From Isotricha intestinalis (Eukaryota; Ciliophora; Litostomatea; Vestibuliferida; Isotrichidae), in assembly GCA_023807065.1 (NCBI GenBank), contig JAJJLU010000058.1, positions 1 through 22,144 of the forward strand: DNA of 22,144 nucleotides, written 5' to 3'. How positions within the stretch are numbered: the first letter of the stretch is position 1; each line of letters begins with the position of its first letter. Below the pieces are notes generated by a model, which saw nothing but the letters and a program-made list of their open reading frames with translations, made no database searches and was not told the DNA's origin. Shown here one piece after another: positions 8,180 to 18,632 of the stretch. The position numbers and the translations under genes are program-made.

Positions 8180-9736
8180 TTAATTTATTTCTTTAATACC
8201 ATTGAATTCTTTAATTGCATTACAAATATTGTTTTTTTGATTTTTTTCAACAAAAATCTCTCTCATAATATCCTTAAATTTATTAAAAGAGATACCGTCT
8301 TTTTCATTTAAATCCATTTGTTTAAAAAAACTTTCAATATATTGATTATTGGGATTTCCCATAATATTTTTAATTTCTTCTTTAGATAATTTACCATCAT
8401 TATCATTATCAAATTGTTCAAAAGCTAATTTTAAATTATTATCATTAATTAAAGTTTTATATTCAATTGAACATCTAATAAATTCTTCATAACTAATAAA
8501 TCCATCATAATTATTATCAATTTGATTAATAATTTCCTTTAATTTTTCATCATTAACATCCCCAAAATATTTTAAATATCCATTTTTAATTTCTTCATAA
8601 GTTAATTTTCCATCTCTATTATAATCTAATTTCATAAAAGCATTTTCTAATTCTCTGATATCATCATTATTTAATAGATAATGAACAATATAAGCAATTA
8701 CAGCTTGTTGGAATTTTTCTTTTACGTTAAAATTATAAATTCTTTTTAAAACATTACTCATCATTAAATTTCCTATTCTTCTTCTTGGATAATTTTCAAC
8801 TTCAGTAATAAAGGGATGATTTAAGCATTGACTTGCAGAATATCTTTTTTCATATTTTTTTTCTAACATATTACTTAAAAGTTCTTGGGCATTATGAGAT
8901 ATTTTTCTCCATTCAGGAGTATCTTTATCAATTTTTCCTTTTTTTATTATTTTTAATAATTCTTGTTGAGAGGTTCCATTAAATGGAGGATAACCTAATA
9001 ATAATATATGCATTATTATTCCTGCTGACCATATATCACATTTATTATTATATTTTTTTTTTAAAACTTCTGGTGCTATATAATATGGACTTCCTACTTT
9101 TAAAGTTAAATAATCATTTTTATGAAGAAAATGACATGTTCCAAAATCTATTAATTTTAAATTTATACCTAATTCATTTTCGAAAGGACAATTTAATTTG
9201 GATTTTTCTATTAAAATATTTTCAGGTTTAATATCTCTATGAACTATATTATTTGAATGTAAATAATTTAATGCATGTAAAAGTTGGCTCATAATTATTT
9301 TTGTTTTTCTTTCTGAAAATTTTTTTTCTTTATTTATATAATCATATAATTCACCTCCTGAAACATATTCCATTATTATATAATAGTTATTTTTATTTAA
9401 ATAATAATCATATATTTTTATTATATTTGGATGTTCTAATTTTATCATTATTTCTATTTCATTTAATAATTCTTCGTTTTCTTCCTCTCTTTCAGATTTT
9501 TTTATTATTTTAAGTGCAAGAATTTTATTTGTTTTTTTATTTTGAACTTTAAATACTTTTCCAAAAGCTCCTTTTCCTATTTTTGATAATAGTTTATAAT
9601 TATCTTCTAATTTTTTTTTTGGTCCTTTTATAAAATTTTTTACTCCTATACTTTGTTCTATTTCTTCTTTTGTTTTTATTTCCATTAAAGTTTGCTTTTG
9701 TATTCTTATTTCACGAGAAGATTTTACACATCCCAT
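8180..9736 (-). CDS. Calcium-dependent protein kinase (CDPK)
   Basis: The product is 518 residues and phosphorylates Ser/Thr when calcium is bound. The N-terminus MGCVKSS is a myristoylation (Gly2) and palmitoylation (Cys3) signal for membrane anchoring. The kinase domain spans about 47-310: glycine loop GKGAFG (54-59), ATP-binding Lys K76 in ALK, catalytic HRD 166-168 in HRDIKPENIL, DFG 197-199, APE 221-223 and DIWSAG 234-239. A junction/autoinhibitory segment (about 315-360) leads to four EF-hands. Loops 1-3 (371-382 DYNRDGKLTYEE, 407-418 DNNYDGFISYEE, 443-454 DNDNDGKLSKEE) have all calcium ligands. Loop 4 (475-486 DLNEKDGISFNK) lacks Gly at position 6 and Glu at position 12, so it is probably inactive. 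Every catalytic residue is present and the length is typical of the family. CDPKs occur in plants, ciliates and apicomplexans. Confidence 0.97.
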   Translation of the reverse strand: MGCVKSSREIRIQKQTLMEIKTKEEIEQSIGVKNFIKGPKKKLEDNYKLLSKIGKGAFGKVFKVQNKKTNKILALKIIKKSEREEENEELLNEIEIMIKLEHPNIIKIYDYYLNKNNYYIIMEYVSGGELYDYINKEKKFSERKTKIIMSQLLHALNYLHSNNIVHRDIKPENILIEKSKLNCPFENELGINLKLIDFGTCHFLHKNDYLTLKVGSPYYIAPEVLKKKYNNKCDIWSAGIIMHILLLGYPPFNGTSQQELLKIIKKGKIDKDTPEWRKISHNAQELLSNMLEKKYEKRYSASQCLNHPFITEVENYPRRRIGNLMMSNVLKRIYNFNVKEKFQQAVIAYIVHYLLNNDDIRELENAFMKLDYNRDGKLTYEEIKNGYLKYFGDVNDEKLKEIINQIDNNYDGFISYEEFIRCSIEYKTLINDNNLKLAFEQFDNDNDGKLSKEEIKNIMGNPNNQYIESFFKQMDLNEKDGISFNKFKDIMREIFVEKNQKNNICNAIKEFNGIKEIN

Positions 9737-10459
9737 TTTTATTTTTTTAGTTATATAAAAATTTTTAATAGAAAAAATAAGTTAATGTTTTACAAAATGA
9801 ATTTTTTTATAATTTAATTTTATGAATTCATTTATAATTTTATTTTTAATTATTTTTTATTTGTAAATAAATACATTAAAACATATAAAAACTAAATAAA
9901 TTGAAATTTTTTGAAAAAAATCTTTTAATTTACTGATTAATTAACATCTTAATTAGTAGAAGTAACAATTTTTGTCTTCACTAAATTTTTTATATAAAAA
10001 GTATTTTATCTTCTTCATTAGTTAATTTTAAATTGGAATAATTTGTAAATCTTAAATTCACCATTACTTATCTGAATATTTAATCAATAATTGACATAAA
10101 ATAATATTCTTTAAATATAAATTATAATAAATTTACTGATTTCAATAGTTTAAATGCATTTTTTTTCTCAGAATATGAATATGAATCTCTTTATTTTGAA
10201 AAAGAAATTATTTATTTAATGAATTATAATATATAGTTGATTTAAACAGAAAATAACTATTTTTTAAAGAAATTTTTAAACCCATAAAAGGAATTAAAAA
10301 AATTAAATTGGAAAAAATTCAAAAAATAGAATAGTCCCAAAAATAAAAAAAAGGAAATTTACAAACAAAATTAAATTTAATATTATTTTCAAAAAATCAT
10401 TTGTAGAAATCATTTATTCATTTTTTTTATTAATTTTCAATTTCACATAAAATATAGTA
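9737..10459. other. Divergent intergenic region of CDPK and WD40 genes
   Basis: These 723 A/T-rich bases separate two head-to-head genes and should hold both promoters. No convincing coding frame, RNA gene or repeat was found on either strand. Confidence 0.5.
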
Positions 10460-11965
10460 ATGGTTTCTTTACTTCATAACAAAGATATTTCTAAAAAATT
10501 TAATAAATTTGATATTTCAATAACTCAAATTTTTGATTCAATGACAATATTAATTTCAAATAATGAAAATATATATGAGGAAAGTTTTAAATTTGCAGAT
10601 TTAAATAAAAAGAGGTTACTTAAAGGGAATGATTCAATAGAAGAAATTTCTGAATTTATATCAGATTTAATAGATAATAAAAATATTAAAATAGTAGAAA
10701 ATGAATCAGATTTAAAATTAACTTTAATTTCAAAAGTAAATTATCCTAATGTGGATTTAATTGTGAGAAAAAAAGAGAAAGATATAACAATAAGTAATGA
10801 AAAAATAATAAATCAAAAACTAGAAAATTTAATAAAACAAAATGAGGAAACAAAACAATATTTTAATCAGAAAATAGATGAATTAAATAAAAAAATAGAG
10901 TTTATTGAAAAAGAAAATAGTTTAAACAAAAAAGAAATAAAAGGCCAAAAGAATACAATAGAAGAGCAAAATATAAAAATTGATAATTATGAAAATAAAA
11001 TAAATGTATTAGAAGAAAAAGTAAAACAATTAGAAGATTTTAAGAATAGCATAAATATTAAAGAGGTCATAAAAGAAATAAAAACAACAAAATCAATAAA
11101 TTTACATGAAGATACAATTAATTCAATATCTATCTTTCCTTCAGGAAATATAATTTCAGTTTCAAGAGATAAATCAATAAAAATTTTTGATAACAATAAT
11201 AATAAAATTTTGCAAAACATTAAAAATGCACATAATGATTCTATTTCATATGTAAATATAAAGGATGAAAATAATTTCGTTACATGTTCTTGGGATAAAA
11301 ATATTAAAACTTGGATTAAAAAAGACAATGAATTTATATTAAATAAAAACATAATAAATGCACATAATTTTTCTATATATAAAGTTATTTATTCTTCAAA
11401 TGGAAATTTAATTTCCTGTTCAAATGATAAAACTATAAAAATTTGGGAAGAAAAAGAAAATGAATATAAATTAAAAACAAGTTTAAATGATATAAGTTGT
11501 GTTCATTCAATATTATTATTAGAAAATAAAAATAAATTAATTTCTTCTGGTTTAGGTGGAACAAAAATTTGGAATTTTGATATTAAAGAAATAAACAATA
11601 TAAAATTAATTAAAAGCTTTGAAAACATAAAATGTAATTGTTGGAATGCAATAAATAAATTTAATGATGATTCAATTATTATAGGAGGAAAGACATTAAA
11701 TATTATTTCTTTATTTCAAGAAAAAATAATAAAATCAATTAATATTCCATTTTGTTGTTATGGAACGTATATTTTTGAAGAAAAAGGAATTTTTTTGATT
11801 GGAGGTGAAAGTAATGATATAATTATTTATAATTATAATACTTTTGAATATATTAAAACAATTAAGGATGCTCATTATAGAAATATTGTTGGTTTTTGTA
11901 AAATAAATAATGATTTAATTTCTACTTTTTCTTTCGATAATACCATAAAATTTTGGAAAATTTGA
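10460..11965 (+). CDS. Coiled-coil and WD40 beta-propeller protein
   Basis: The product is 501 residues. Residues 1-105 form an N-terminal alpha/beta region (with SIEEISEFISDLIDNKNIKI and LKLTLISKV) that resembles a module I recall from other ciliate proteins, though I cannot name it. Residues about 110-200 are coiled coil. From about 210 to the end is a beta-propeller of six or seven WD-type blades: clear units are SISIFPSGNIISVSRDKSIK, NFVTCSWDKNIKTW, GNLISCSNDKTIKIW and the closing ISTFSFDNTIKFWKI. Histidine-containing links (NLHEDTI, NAHNDSI, NAHNFSI, DAHYRNI) precede several blades. Such proteins are interaction scaffolds. The stop is TGA, followed three codons later by TAA. The ATG at 10460 is the first in frame. 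Confidence 0.88.
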   Translation: MVSLLHNKDISKKFNKFDISITQIFDSMTILISNNENIYEESFKFADLNKKRLLKGNDSIEEISEFISDLIDNKNIKIVENESDLKLTLISKVNYPNVDLIVRKKEKDITISNEKIINQKLENLIKQNEETKQYFNQKIDELNKKIEFIEKENSLNKKEIKGQKNTIEEQNIKIDNYENKINVLEEKVKQLEDFKNSINIKEVIKEIKTTKSINLHEDTINSISIFPSGNIISVSRDKSIKIFDNNNNKILQNIKNAHNDSISYVNIKDENNFVTCSWDKNIKTWIKKDNEFILNKNIINAHNFSIYKVIYSSNGNLISCSNDKTIKIWEEKENEYKLKTSLNDISCVHSILLLENKNKLISSGLGGTKIWNFDIKEINNIKLIKSFENIKCNCWNAINKFNDDSIIIGGKTLNIISLFQEKIIKSINIPFCCYGTYIFEEKGIFLIGGESNDIIIYNYNTFEYIKTIKDAHYRNIVGFCKINNDLISTFSFDNTIKFWKI

Positions 11966-12747
11966 ATTTTTTATTAAAATTATAAAAATATTAAACAAAT
12001 TTGAATGATTTAAACTTTTTCTTTAAAAAGCAAATTTTTATGGAAATATAAGTTTAATTTTTCTATACTTTTTTTGAATAATTCTTTGAATTTAAAAGTA
12101 TATAATTAACAAAAAATAAGATTTGATTTTTTGGGATTAATTTTATAAGCCAAAATTTTTAAAAAAAAAACAAATGTAATAATTTATAAGAAAAAACTTA
12201 ATATAATTAATATCAAAATATATTTATGTTTTTTTTACATAAAATAATTCAAAGAATAGGCATAAAAAATATAGATTAATTTTTGCAAAAAATTTTCTAT
12301 AATTAAATTTTTTTACTTTATAATCTATAGGCCTTAAGCTGATCCCAGAAAAATGTGTCTTCACAATATTGAATTCTTATCTAAACCTTTAAATTTTGAG
12401 ATATTACCCAAAGAAGAATGTTTATTATGAATTATTTGAAGAATCTACATTAACTTGATGATTATTCTTAAAAAAGTTTTTTATCCCTAATTTTAAAGGA
12501 GAAAAAAATGGAAGATTTGAAAAATATACTAAGGATTTTTTTGTTGTTTTTGATTAAGTTCTTATTCTTTTTCATTGTAAAAATTTTCTTTAATTTTTCT
12601 ATTTTTTAATCCCTTTTTTTTGAATTAAAATACTTGAATGAGAATTATATATTTTTTCTAATTTATTAAAAATTTTTTTATTTTATTTCTTAAAAAATGA
12701 ATATAATTTAGAGTCATTAAAATAATTTTAACTTATTTTTTAAACAT
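11966..12747. other. Gap with weak coding traces
   Basis: No intact gene. On the plus strand, about 12350-12480 gives NIEFLSKPLNFEILPKEECL before in-frame TGA codons, and about 12500-12555 gives GEKNGRFEKYTKDFFVVFD before TAA. These read like fragments of protein but are too short and too broken to assign. They may be an old pseudogene continuing the pattern seen at 12748-13369. Confidence 0.35.
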
Positions 12748-13369
12748 TTATTTTTTTCTAAATAATAATAGGTTTAAAAAAGTAAATGCATTATTATATA
12801 ATTTTTCATTAGTTTGATGAATATAATTATTATTTTTTTCATAATAAAAATATTTTATAATCAATTGGATTATTTAAATATTTATAATAAAATCATTACG
12901 GATTTCTTTTGGTAAATCTAATAAATTTTTTAAACCACTAAAATTTTAATCAATATTGTGATTTGGAAAATTTCCTATTGAATTTATTAATATTTCATTT
13001 TTTACTATAAAATCATCTTAAACAGTGAAAAAATGTTTTTAGAAAAAAATTTTATAACTAATTGAAATTCTAATTTAGATTCTTTTTCTTTTTCATTATT
13101 TAAATAAAGAAAAGTATTTATAATTCGATAATCTTTTTCTTCACAATTATTTTTTTAAAAATTTCTTTTAAATTTACACCAAATTGAATATTATTAATTT
13201 TTTTCATTTCCTATATCATTCCTTCTTATTCTTTCAATTGAAGTTTTCTTAGATTTAGATGAATAATAAACATCATTTAATTTATTATTTAAAAGTAGAA
13301 TTTCTAATGTTGATTCAATAGGAGTTATTCATAGCTGAATTTTTAATAAATTACTTTTTTTGAACTCAT
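12748..13369 (-). pseudogene. Decayed gene of unknown function
   Basis: On the minus strand an ATG at 13369 gives MSSKK. After a possible 20-nt intron or an indel, a frame follows that encodes ESTLEILLLNNKLNDVYYSS, then KKTSIERIRRNDIGNE. It continues in other frames through VNLKEIFKK, EEKDYRIINTFLYLNNEKEK and NLLDLPKEIRNDFIIN to a TAA at 12748-12750. Frame changes fall at or near A-runs (about 13195, 13155) and near 13035. In-frame stops are TGA at 13329-13331 and TAA at 13018, 12946 and 12874, each reachable from TGG or CAA by one transition. I do not recognise the family. It is divergent from the VHS-GAT gene. Homopolymer sequencing error could explain the shifts but not all the stops. Confidence 0.55.
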
Positions 13370-13527
13370 AAAAAAAATAAAAAACAATATTAATTTAAAT
13401 TTAATATTTTCTTTTTTTACTCATTGAAAAAAAATCATTTTAAAATAAAAAAATTAAAATATCTCAAATAAAATAAATAGGTTAAAATCTTAATTAAAAT
13501 TATATAAAAACTACAATATTAAAAAAT

Positions 13528-15491
13528 ATGTCATCAGTCTCATGCTTAGATAGAATAATTCAATCAAATGGAAATTCTCCAAATGAATGGAGAAATATTT
13601 TAAATTTAATATCTTCAAATCCAAATGAGTAAAAAAAATATTTTAAATAAAATTTAGGCTTTCAATCTTTTTAAATAATTTAAAACCTAAACTTACAAGT
13701 TATTCAAAAAATATTCAAATACTTCTATTAGACATAATTGAATTCATTGTAGACAATGGAAATTTAAATATTTGGCAACAGATATCTTCAAAAGATTTTT
13801 TAATGACTTTATTAAATTTGTTAAAAACAAGAAATGAAAAAGAAATCCAATTTAAGATTTTAGGTCTTATCAAAAAATGGGGTCTTTATTTTCAAGATAA
13901 AAGAAATCAAGTTCCAAATTTTTATGAAATTTACAATAATTTAAATAAAAGTGGTGTTGTTTTTCCTGAAAATTACAGTTCAACATATCATAATTATTTA
14001 CAATCAAATTCAAATAATAATTATCCATCTTTTTCCAATTCAGGAAATAACAATAATAATAATTATTCAAATGATTTTAATGATGATTTTAATAATAATA
14101 ATAATGATAATGATAATTTTTATGAAAATGATGATTTTGATTATGTTGAAAGTTTCAAAGGAATTTTAATTCCTTCAAAATTTGAGCATAAATATAATAG
14201 ATTAGTTAATTATTTACAAACTATGATCGAAAATATTTCTTTAGCAAATGATATGATAGATAATCATGAAATTGAAGGTTTGAAAGAAGTTATGAGTCCT
14301 TTAAGACAAGGAAATAATACTTTAATTGATACTATTACAGGTGATAGATTAAAAAATGAGAAATTAATGGAAATTACTATTGGTGTTAGTGAAGATATCA
14401 ATAGAACTTTAAATAGATATGAAATGATTACTTTAAGAAAAAAACCTGAGCAATTTATTTCTTCTTTTCTTGAAAAAGAAAATTTCTTTGGAAGGAATAA
14501 GAAAAGAAAAAAAAATACTAATATTAATAATAATAATAATAATTATGGAGGAAATAATAATAATTATGGAATGAACAATAATAATGATAATTATTCAGGA
14601 TTTAATAATCCTCAAAGTAGTAGACAAGAAATGATTAATGCTATTAAACCTGATCCTAATATTCAAACTGTAAATGATTTATTTGATGTTTTTGCTCCAC
14701 CGATCATGACATCTGTTAATAATAATAATAATATGATGGGTGGTAATAATAATATGATGGGTGGTAATAATAATATGATGGGTGGAAATAATAATATGAT
14801 GAATAATAATAATATGATGGGAAATAATAATATGCCTGGAAATAATAATATGATGGGAAATAATAATAGTATGATGGGAAATAATAATATGCCTGGAAAT
14901 AATAATATGATGGGAAATAATAATAATATGGGATATATGAGTAATCAAAATCAAATGGGAAATCAAAATATGCAACAACAAAAACAAGTTAATGCATTAG
15001 ATCAATTACAAGCAAATTTACAATCATTGTATAATACTCAAAATCAACAAAATACCTTATTTCCTACAAATAATAATAACAATATGATGATGAATAATAA
15101 TAATATGAATAATAATAATATGATGGGAAACAATATGATGAATAATGATAATAATATGGGAAATTACATAATGAATAATAATAATAATATGATGTATAAC
15201 AATAATATGATGGGTGATAATAACAATATGATGAATAATAATAATAATATGATGAGTAATAATAATATGATGAATAATCAAAATATGATGGGAAATCAAA
15301 ATATGATGAATAATCAAAATATGATGGGAAATCAAAATATGATGAATAATCAAAATATGGGAAATCAAAGTATGATGAATAATCAAAATATGGGAAATCA
15401 AAGTATGATGAATAATCAAAATATGATGATGAATAGTTATTCAAATCCAAATGACCAAGCCAAATTAAATTCTTTGAATAATCTTTTTTAA
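13528..15491 (+). CDS. VHS-GAT domain endosomal sorting adaptor (TOM1/GGA-like), two exons
   Basis: Exon 1 is 13528-13628 and exon 2 is 13658-15491; together they encode 644 residues. Reading from the later ATG at 13803 would lose the first half of the domain. Residues about 5-135 form a VHS domain: helices including NEWRNILNLISSNP, LSIFLNNLKPKLTSYSKN, IQILLLDIIEFIVDN, DFLMTLLNLLKTRNEKEIQF and ILGLIKKWG. Residues about 202-294 match a GAT three-helix bundle (FEHKYNRLVNYLQTMIENIS, IEGLKEVMSPLRQGNNTLID, ISEDINRTLNRYE-like). VHS-GAT proteins bind ubiquitinated cargo and clathrin at endosomes or trans-Golgi. The C-terminal half is Asn/Met/Gly-rich repeats ending SLNNLF, which may act as a clathrin or adaptor box. 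No gamma-ear or FYVE domain is present, so it is closer to TOM1 than to GGA or Hrs. Confidence 0.88.
13629..13657 (+). other. 29-nt spliceosomal intron in VHS-GAT gene
   Basis: It starts GTAAAA and ends TTTAG. Splicing joins GA to G (a phase-2 intron) and restores an unbroken VHS domain. If retained, it gives an immediate TAA. The frame after the acceptor matches the long downstream frame exactly. Confidence 0.9.
14731..15431 (+). repeat. Minisatellite coding for Asn/Met/Gly repeats
   Basis: Units such as aataataatatgatgggt and aatcaaaatatgatggga recur dozens of times. They encode NNNMMGG, NNNMPG, NNNMMG and, toward the 3' end, NNQNMMGNQNMM and NNQNMGNQSMM arrays. Several neighbouring units are identical, indicating slippage or unequal exchange. 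The reverse strand reads as His/Ile/Tyr-rich open frames that are by-products of the repeat. Confidence 0.9.
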
Positions 15492-15628
15492 AAAAAATGT
15501 GAAAATATAATAATTAAACATTTTCTTAAATATTGAAATATTTTATCTTTATTTGTTATAAAAAATATATATTATTAAAAATAAAATAAAATGTTAAAAT
15601 ATAATTTGATAATTTAAAATATAATAAT

Positions 15629-16887
15629 TTAAGAAATAATTGTTCTATATGTTGTATTTTCATTAATAGCATTTTCATTTTTTTCATTTTGATTTAATTT
15701 ATTTTCATTATTGAAATTATTTTTGATTTCATTATTTTGAACATTAATATTTTCTTCTTTATTTTCTTTAGATTTTTCAAATAAATTTTTGTCCTTTTCA
15801 TCATTAACATTAATAATAAAATTTATTTTCTCATTTGTATTATTATAATTGTTATTTAAATCATTAGTAAAATTTTTTCCTTCATTTAAATTATTAACAT
15901 CTCCAATAATATTTTCTTCTTTAAACTCAAAATTATTGACATTAGAATCTTTTATATTAATATTACAATTATTATTCCCACTAATATTAATCAAATTTAA
16001 ATTAACTAAATCATTATTTTTCAAGTTTAGATTTTGAAAATTTTCAACAATTTTATTTTCATGAATAACTGTATTTATAGGAACAACTTTTTTATCTAAA
16101 TGTTTAGGTTTATTTTGTTGTACTTTTTTAATATAAAAGGCACCAATAATATGATTAACTGTACCTTTTTTATTATCCATTTTATAAAAAAAATTATCAG
16201 ATTCATTTTTTGTTTCAATTTGGGAAATTTGATTATAAGGAAAAGGATTATATATTAGCATTGAATAATTTGTTAAATATTTATATTGAGGCATTTGTGT
16301 CATAAACATATTTTGAGAATTTTGAATTGGACGATTTGTATTTTTTGATTTTTCCACTTTATTTTTTTGTTTTGTTTCTTCTCTTTTTTTTTTTTTGTTT
16401 AAAATATTATCTTCTTCTTTTTTAATAAGGTGATTTAAAAATATTTTAAATTGTGGTATTAAATCAGAAGAAATGTATTTTAATTGTTGTTTCTATATTT
16501 TTAAAAAAATAAATAAATTAATTTTATTCATTTATTTTTTTTATTTTATTAAAAAAATATTTTTTACTTTTTTCATTGTAGTTCTTCTTTTTTCATTTGA
16601 AGATAATTTATATAAATATTTCCCAGAATTCATTTTTTGATATTTTCCTTGATAATTTGATGACTAAATGATTTTAATTTTTTATCTTACTGAATTTCTA
16701 AGTTTAATTTTGTTTTCATTTGATAAATTTGAATTCTTTATATATATTTATTTAAATAATATTTTACTTCTTCTGATGAATGATTGTCTTTTTCACTTTG
16801 ATATTTTTTATTATTTTGAATTGATTGTGAATCATATCCTATATCTATGTCTCTGTTTTTTTGCTTTTTTGTTGTTCGTAATTGCAT
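15629..16887 (-). CDS. Asn/Lys-rich protein of unknown function, four exons
   Basis: Exons run 16887-16768, 16735-16691, 16663-16568 and 16492-15629, all joined in phase 0, for 374 residues. The ATG at 16887 begins MQLRTTKKQKNRD. Conserved-looking parts are KYLYKLSSNEKRRTTMKK across exon 3, KQQLKYISSDLIPQFKIFLN opening exon 4, and FMTQMPQYKYLTNYSMLIYN. The last 150 residues are low-complexity Asn/Glu/Lys. The basic N-terminus and acidic/Asn-rich tail would suit a nuclear protein, but I recognise no domain. The exon model rests on four consecutive open exons with GT-AG borders. Exon 4 alone has no suitable ATG near its start: an in-frame GTG at 16357 is not a likely initiator. The gene is convergent with the VHS-GAT gene, 137 bases apart. 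Confidence 0.72.
16493..16567 (-). other. 75-nt intron 3 of the four-exon gene
   Basis: GTAAAAAAT to AAATATAG on the minus strand, phase 0. The final AG is the only AG in it. It is longer than the other introns seen here. It contains an in-frame TAA, so it cannot simply be read through. Confidence 0.65.
16664..16690 (-). other. 27-nt intron 2 of the four-exon gene
   Basis: GTAAGATAA to CATTTAG on the minus strand, phase 0. Its length is a multiple of three but the third codon is TAA, so retention truncates the protein. It has the GTAAG donor seen in the pseudokinase gene intron. Confidence 0.72.
16736..16767 (-). other. 32-nt intron 1 of the four-exon gene
   Basis: GTAAAATA to ATAAAG on the minus strand, phase 0. 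Retention would bring an in-frame TAA. It joins exon 1 (ending HSSEE) to exon 2 (starting NSNLSNENK). Confidence 0.7.
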
Positions 16888-17129
16888 TTTTTTTAATTAA
16901 TAATTTATTTTTATTTTTTTTGCAATTTTAAAACTCCTTTTTTATCTTAAAATTTAAAATAAATATTTTAAAAATTAATATAATGAAATAATTAAATTGT
17001 CTCAATAAGTTTCCACCTTTAATGGTAGATAAATTTGAAAAGTTAATTTAAAAGTAAATTTAAATTTAATGTTAATTATTGTTAAATAAATTTTTCTTGA
17101 TTTTTATTTACATTATTTTTTATTTTATT
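16888..17129. other. Divergent spacer, nothing recognised
   Basis: A/T-rich sequence between the start of the four-exon gene and the decayed gene at 17130. It presumably holds the promoter of the former. No coding or RNA feature is visible. Confidence 0.4.
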
Positions 17130-17962
17130 ATGAATTTATTAAGAAGAGAAATATAATTCTTAATTTTATTTTCAAATTTCCTTTCAAAATTAAGAATATC
17201 TTAATTTTCTATATTTTTATAAGTAAAAATAGCATAAAATTGGATTTTTGACTCAATAGATTCTTTAAATTCTCAATACATTAAATACTATTTCTTTTTA
17301 TATTATCAAAAACCATATGCTCATTATTATCATAAACTAAAAGAAATAATATTTTTATTGGGTTTGATTTTATTTCTTATAATGAAACGATAAATTCAAA
17401 TTTTAAAGAAATTTATTCTGAATCTCTCACAAGATTTATGATAGATAATAATAATTTATATCATCAATTCAAAAATTTAGAATAAACCAAATTTAATTAT
17501 TATTCTGCAACTTTATATATGGATTTTTATTCAAGGATTTAGAATGTTTTTTAAAATATCACATTATTGAAAATACCTTCAATCAGTTTTTCTTATACCA
17601 AATTTTTTTTAAATACTTTATTTTATATCATTAGTGTCCATAATAATTAACAATAAAATTTTTTTTTCATTTATATTTATTCGAGTTTAGGATGTGTTTT
17701 CATATATAATTATTTATATTTACCTTTGTCATATAAAAAATCAGATTCTGAAATAATAATTTATCATTCAAATTTTTTTGTGTTTTCGAAGTGATTTTGG
17801 GCATAAATGTTTCAATCTCTCTTTTTTTATCTGTTTATTAAACAAATTATTGAAATAAGGAGAATGCTTGAAAAAATTAAAAAATGTAAACATTTATTTA
17901 ATGATGAAAAGAAAATATTAGATAATCAAAAGGATGATGAAATGAAAATTAATTTAGATTAA
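17130..17962 (+). pseudogene. Heavily decayed membrane protein gene with Gln/Trp-site stops
   Basis: From ATG 17130 one frame runs to about 17360, then after one indel a second frame runs without further shift to TAA at 17960-17962. Stops in the first are TAA at 17154, 17202, 17220 and 17235. In the second they are TAA 17483, TAG 17540, TAA 17552, TAA 17648, TAA 17654, TGA 17792 and TAA 17804. Reading these as Gln or Trp gives about 275 residues of coherent text: SQYIKYYFFLYYQKPYAHYY, NSNFKEIYSESLTRFMIDNN, hydrophobic spans, then a charged tail (RRMLEKIKKCKHLF, DDEMKINLD). The last 51 codons (17807-17962) are fully open, with G/C concentrated at codon position 1. No family is recognised. It is best read as a decayed multi-span protein; a recoded gene is the alternative. 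Confidence 0.5.
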
Positions 17963-18632
17963 AAAAATTAATTCACAAAAATTTTTTTTTATTTTTTATT
18001 TTCTATATCAAATCCAATTAGAAACCAACAATGATTATATATTGTTTTAATTAATTTTTTACTTTCTAATTTACAATCAATTTAAAAAACTTTAATAATA
18101 AAATAAATATTATTCATTCAATTATTTTTATTTAAATTAAATGTTTAAATTGTATTTTTCAGACTTAAAAATAATATTTGATTGAAATAAATCTATTTAT
18201 TTTTTTTTTCTTTTGAAATTCTTTATTTAGTAAATATATATATAAATTATAAAGAATATAATATTATGAAAAATATAAATTGTGTTCGATTTATTTTTAC
18301 CCATACCATAGAGAATTTAAAATTTTATAAAATTATAAAAGTAATAGTATTAATATTAATATACTTTTATTTGGATTTTGATGAATTATTTGAATATTTA
18401 AATCTTAAAACTACTTATTTTTTCCAATTTATAATTCAAAAATAATTTCAAAAATTTTTAAACAATTCATTTTTTCTTTTTTACTTCTTCAAATTCAATC
18501 CTCAGTAATTAAAAATTATTTTTCATTTATTTTTAATTTTTATCAAATTAAAAAAGAAAATAATATTAGATATAGAATAATATTATATAACTATTTGAAT
18601 AAATATATTTAAAGTATAACAATTTCCCTAAA
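17963..18632. other. Gap, nothing recognised
   Basis: Both flanking genes end here (tail to tail). It is A/T-rich, with short palindromic runs such as that at 18343-18366, and has no coding periodicity on either strand. Confidence 0.45.

Noticed and set aside
8983..9513. Plus-strand hydrophobic open frames across the CDPK gene
   Set aside because: Antisense of a well-supported kinase with all its motifs; no independent coding evidence.
10987..11352. Minus-strand 121-codon open frame
   Set aside because: Antisense of the coiled-coil/WD40 gene, whose domain structure is clear.
14679..15450. Several minus-strand open frames rich in His, Ile, Ser and Tyr
   Set aside because: They are antisense shadows of the Asn/Met repeat array; the repeat keeps all frames open.
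13803..15491. Starting the VHS-GAT gene at the ATG at 13803
   Set aside because: This removes the first 82 residues, including most of the VHS helices that the 5' exon and intron restore in frame.
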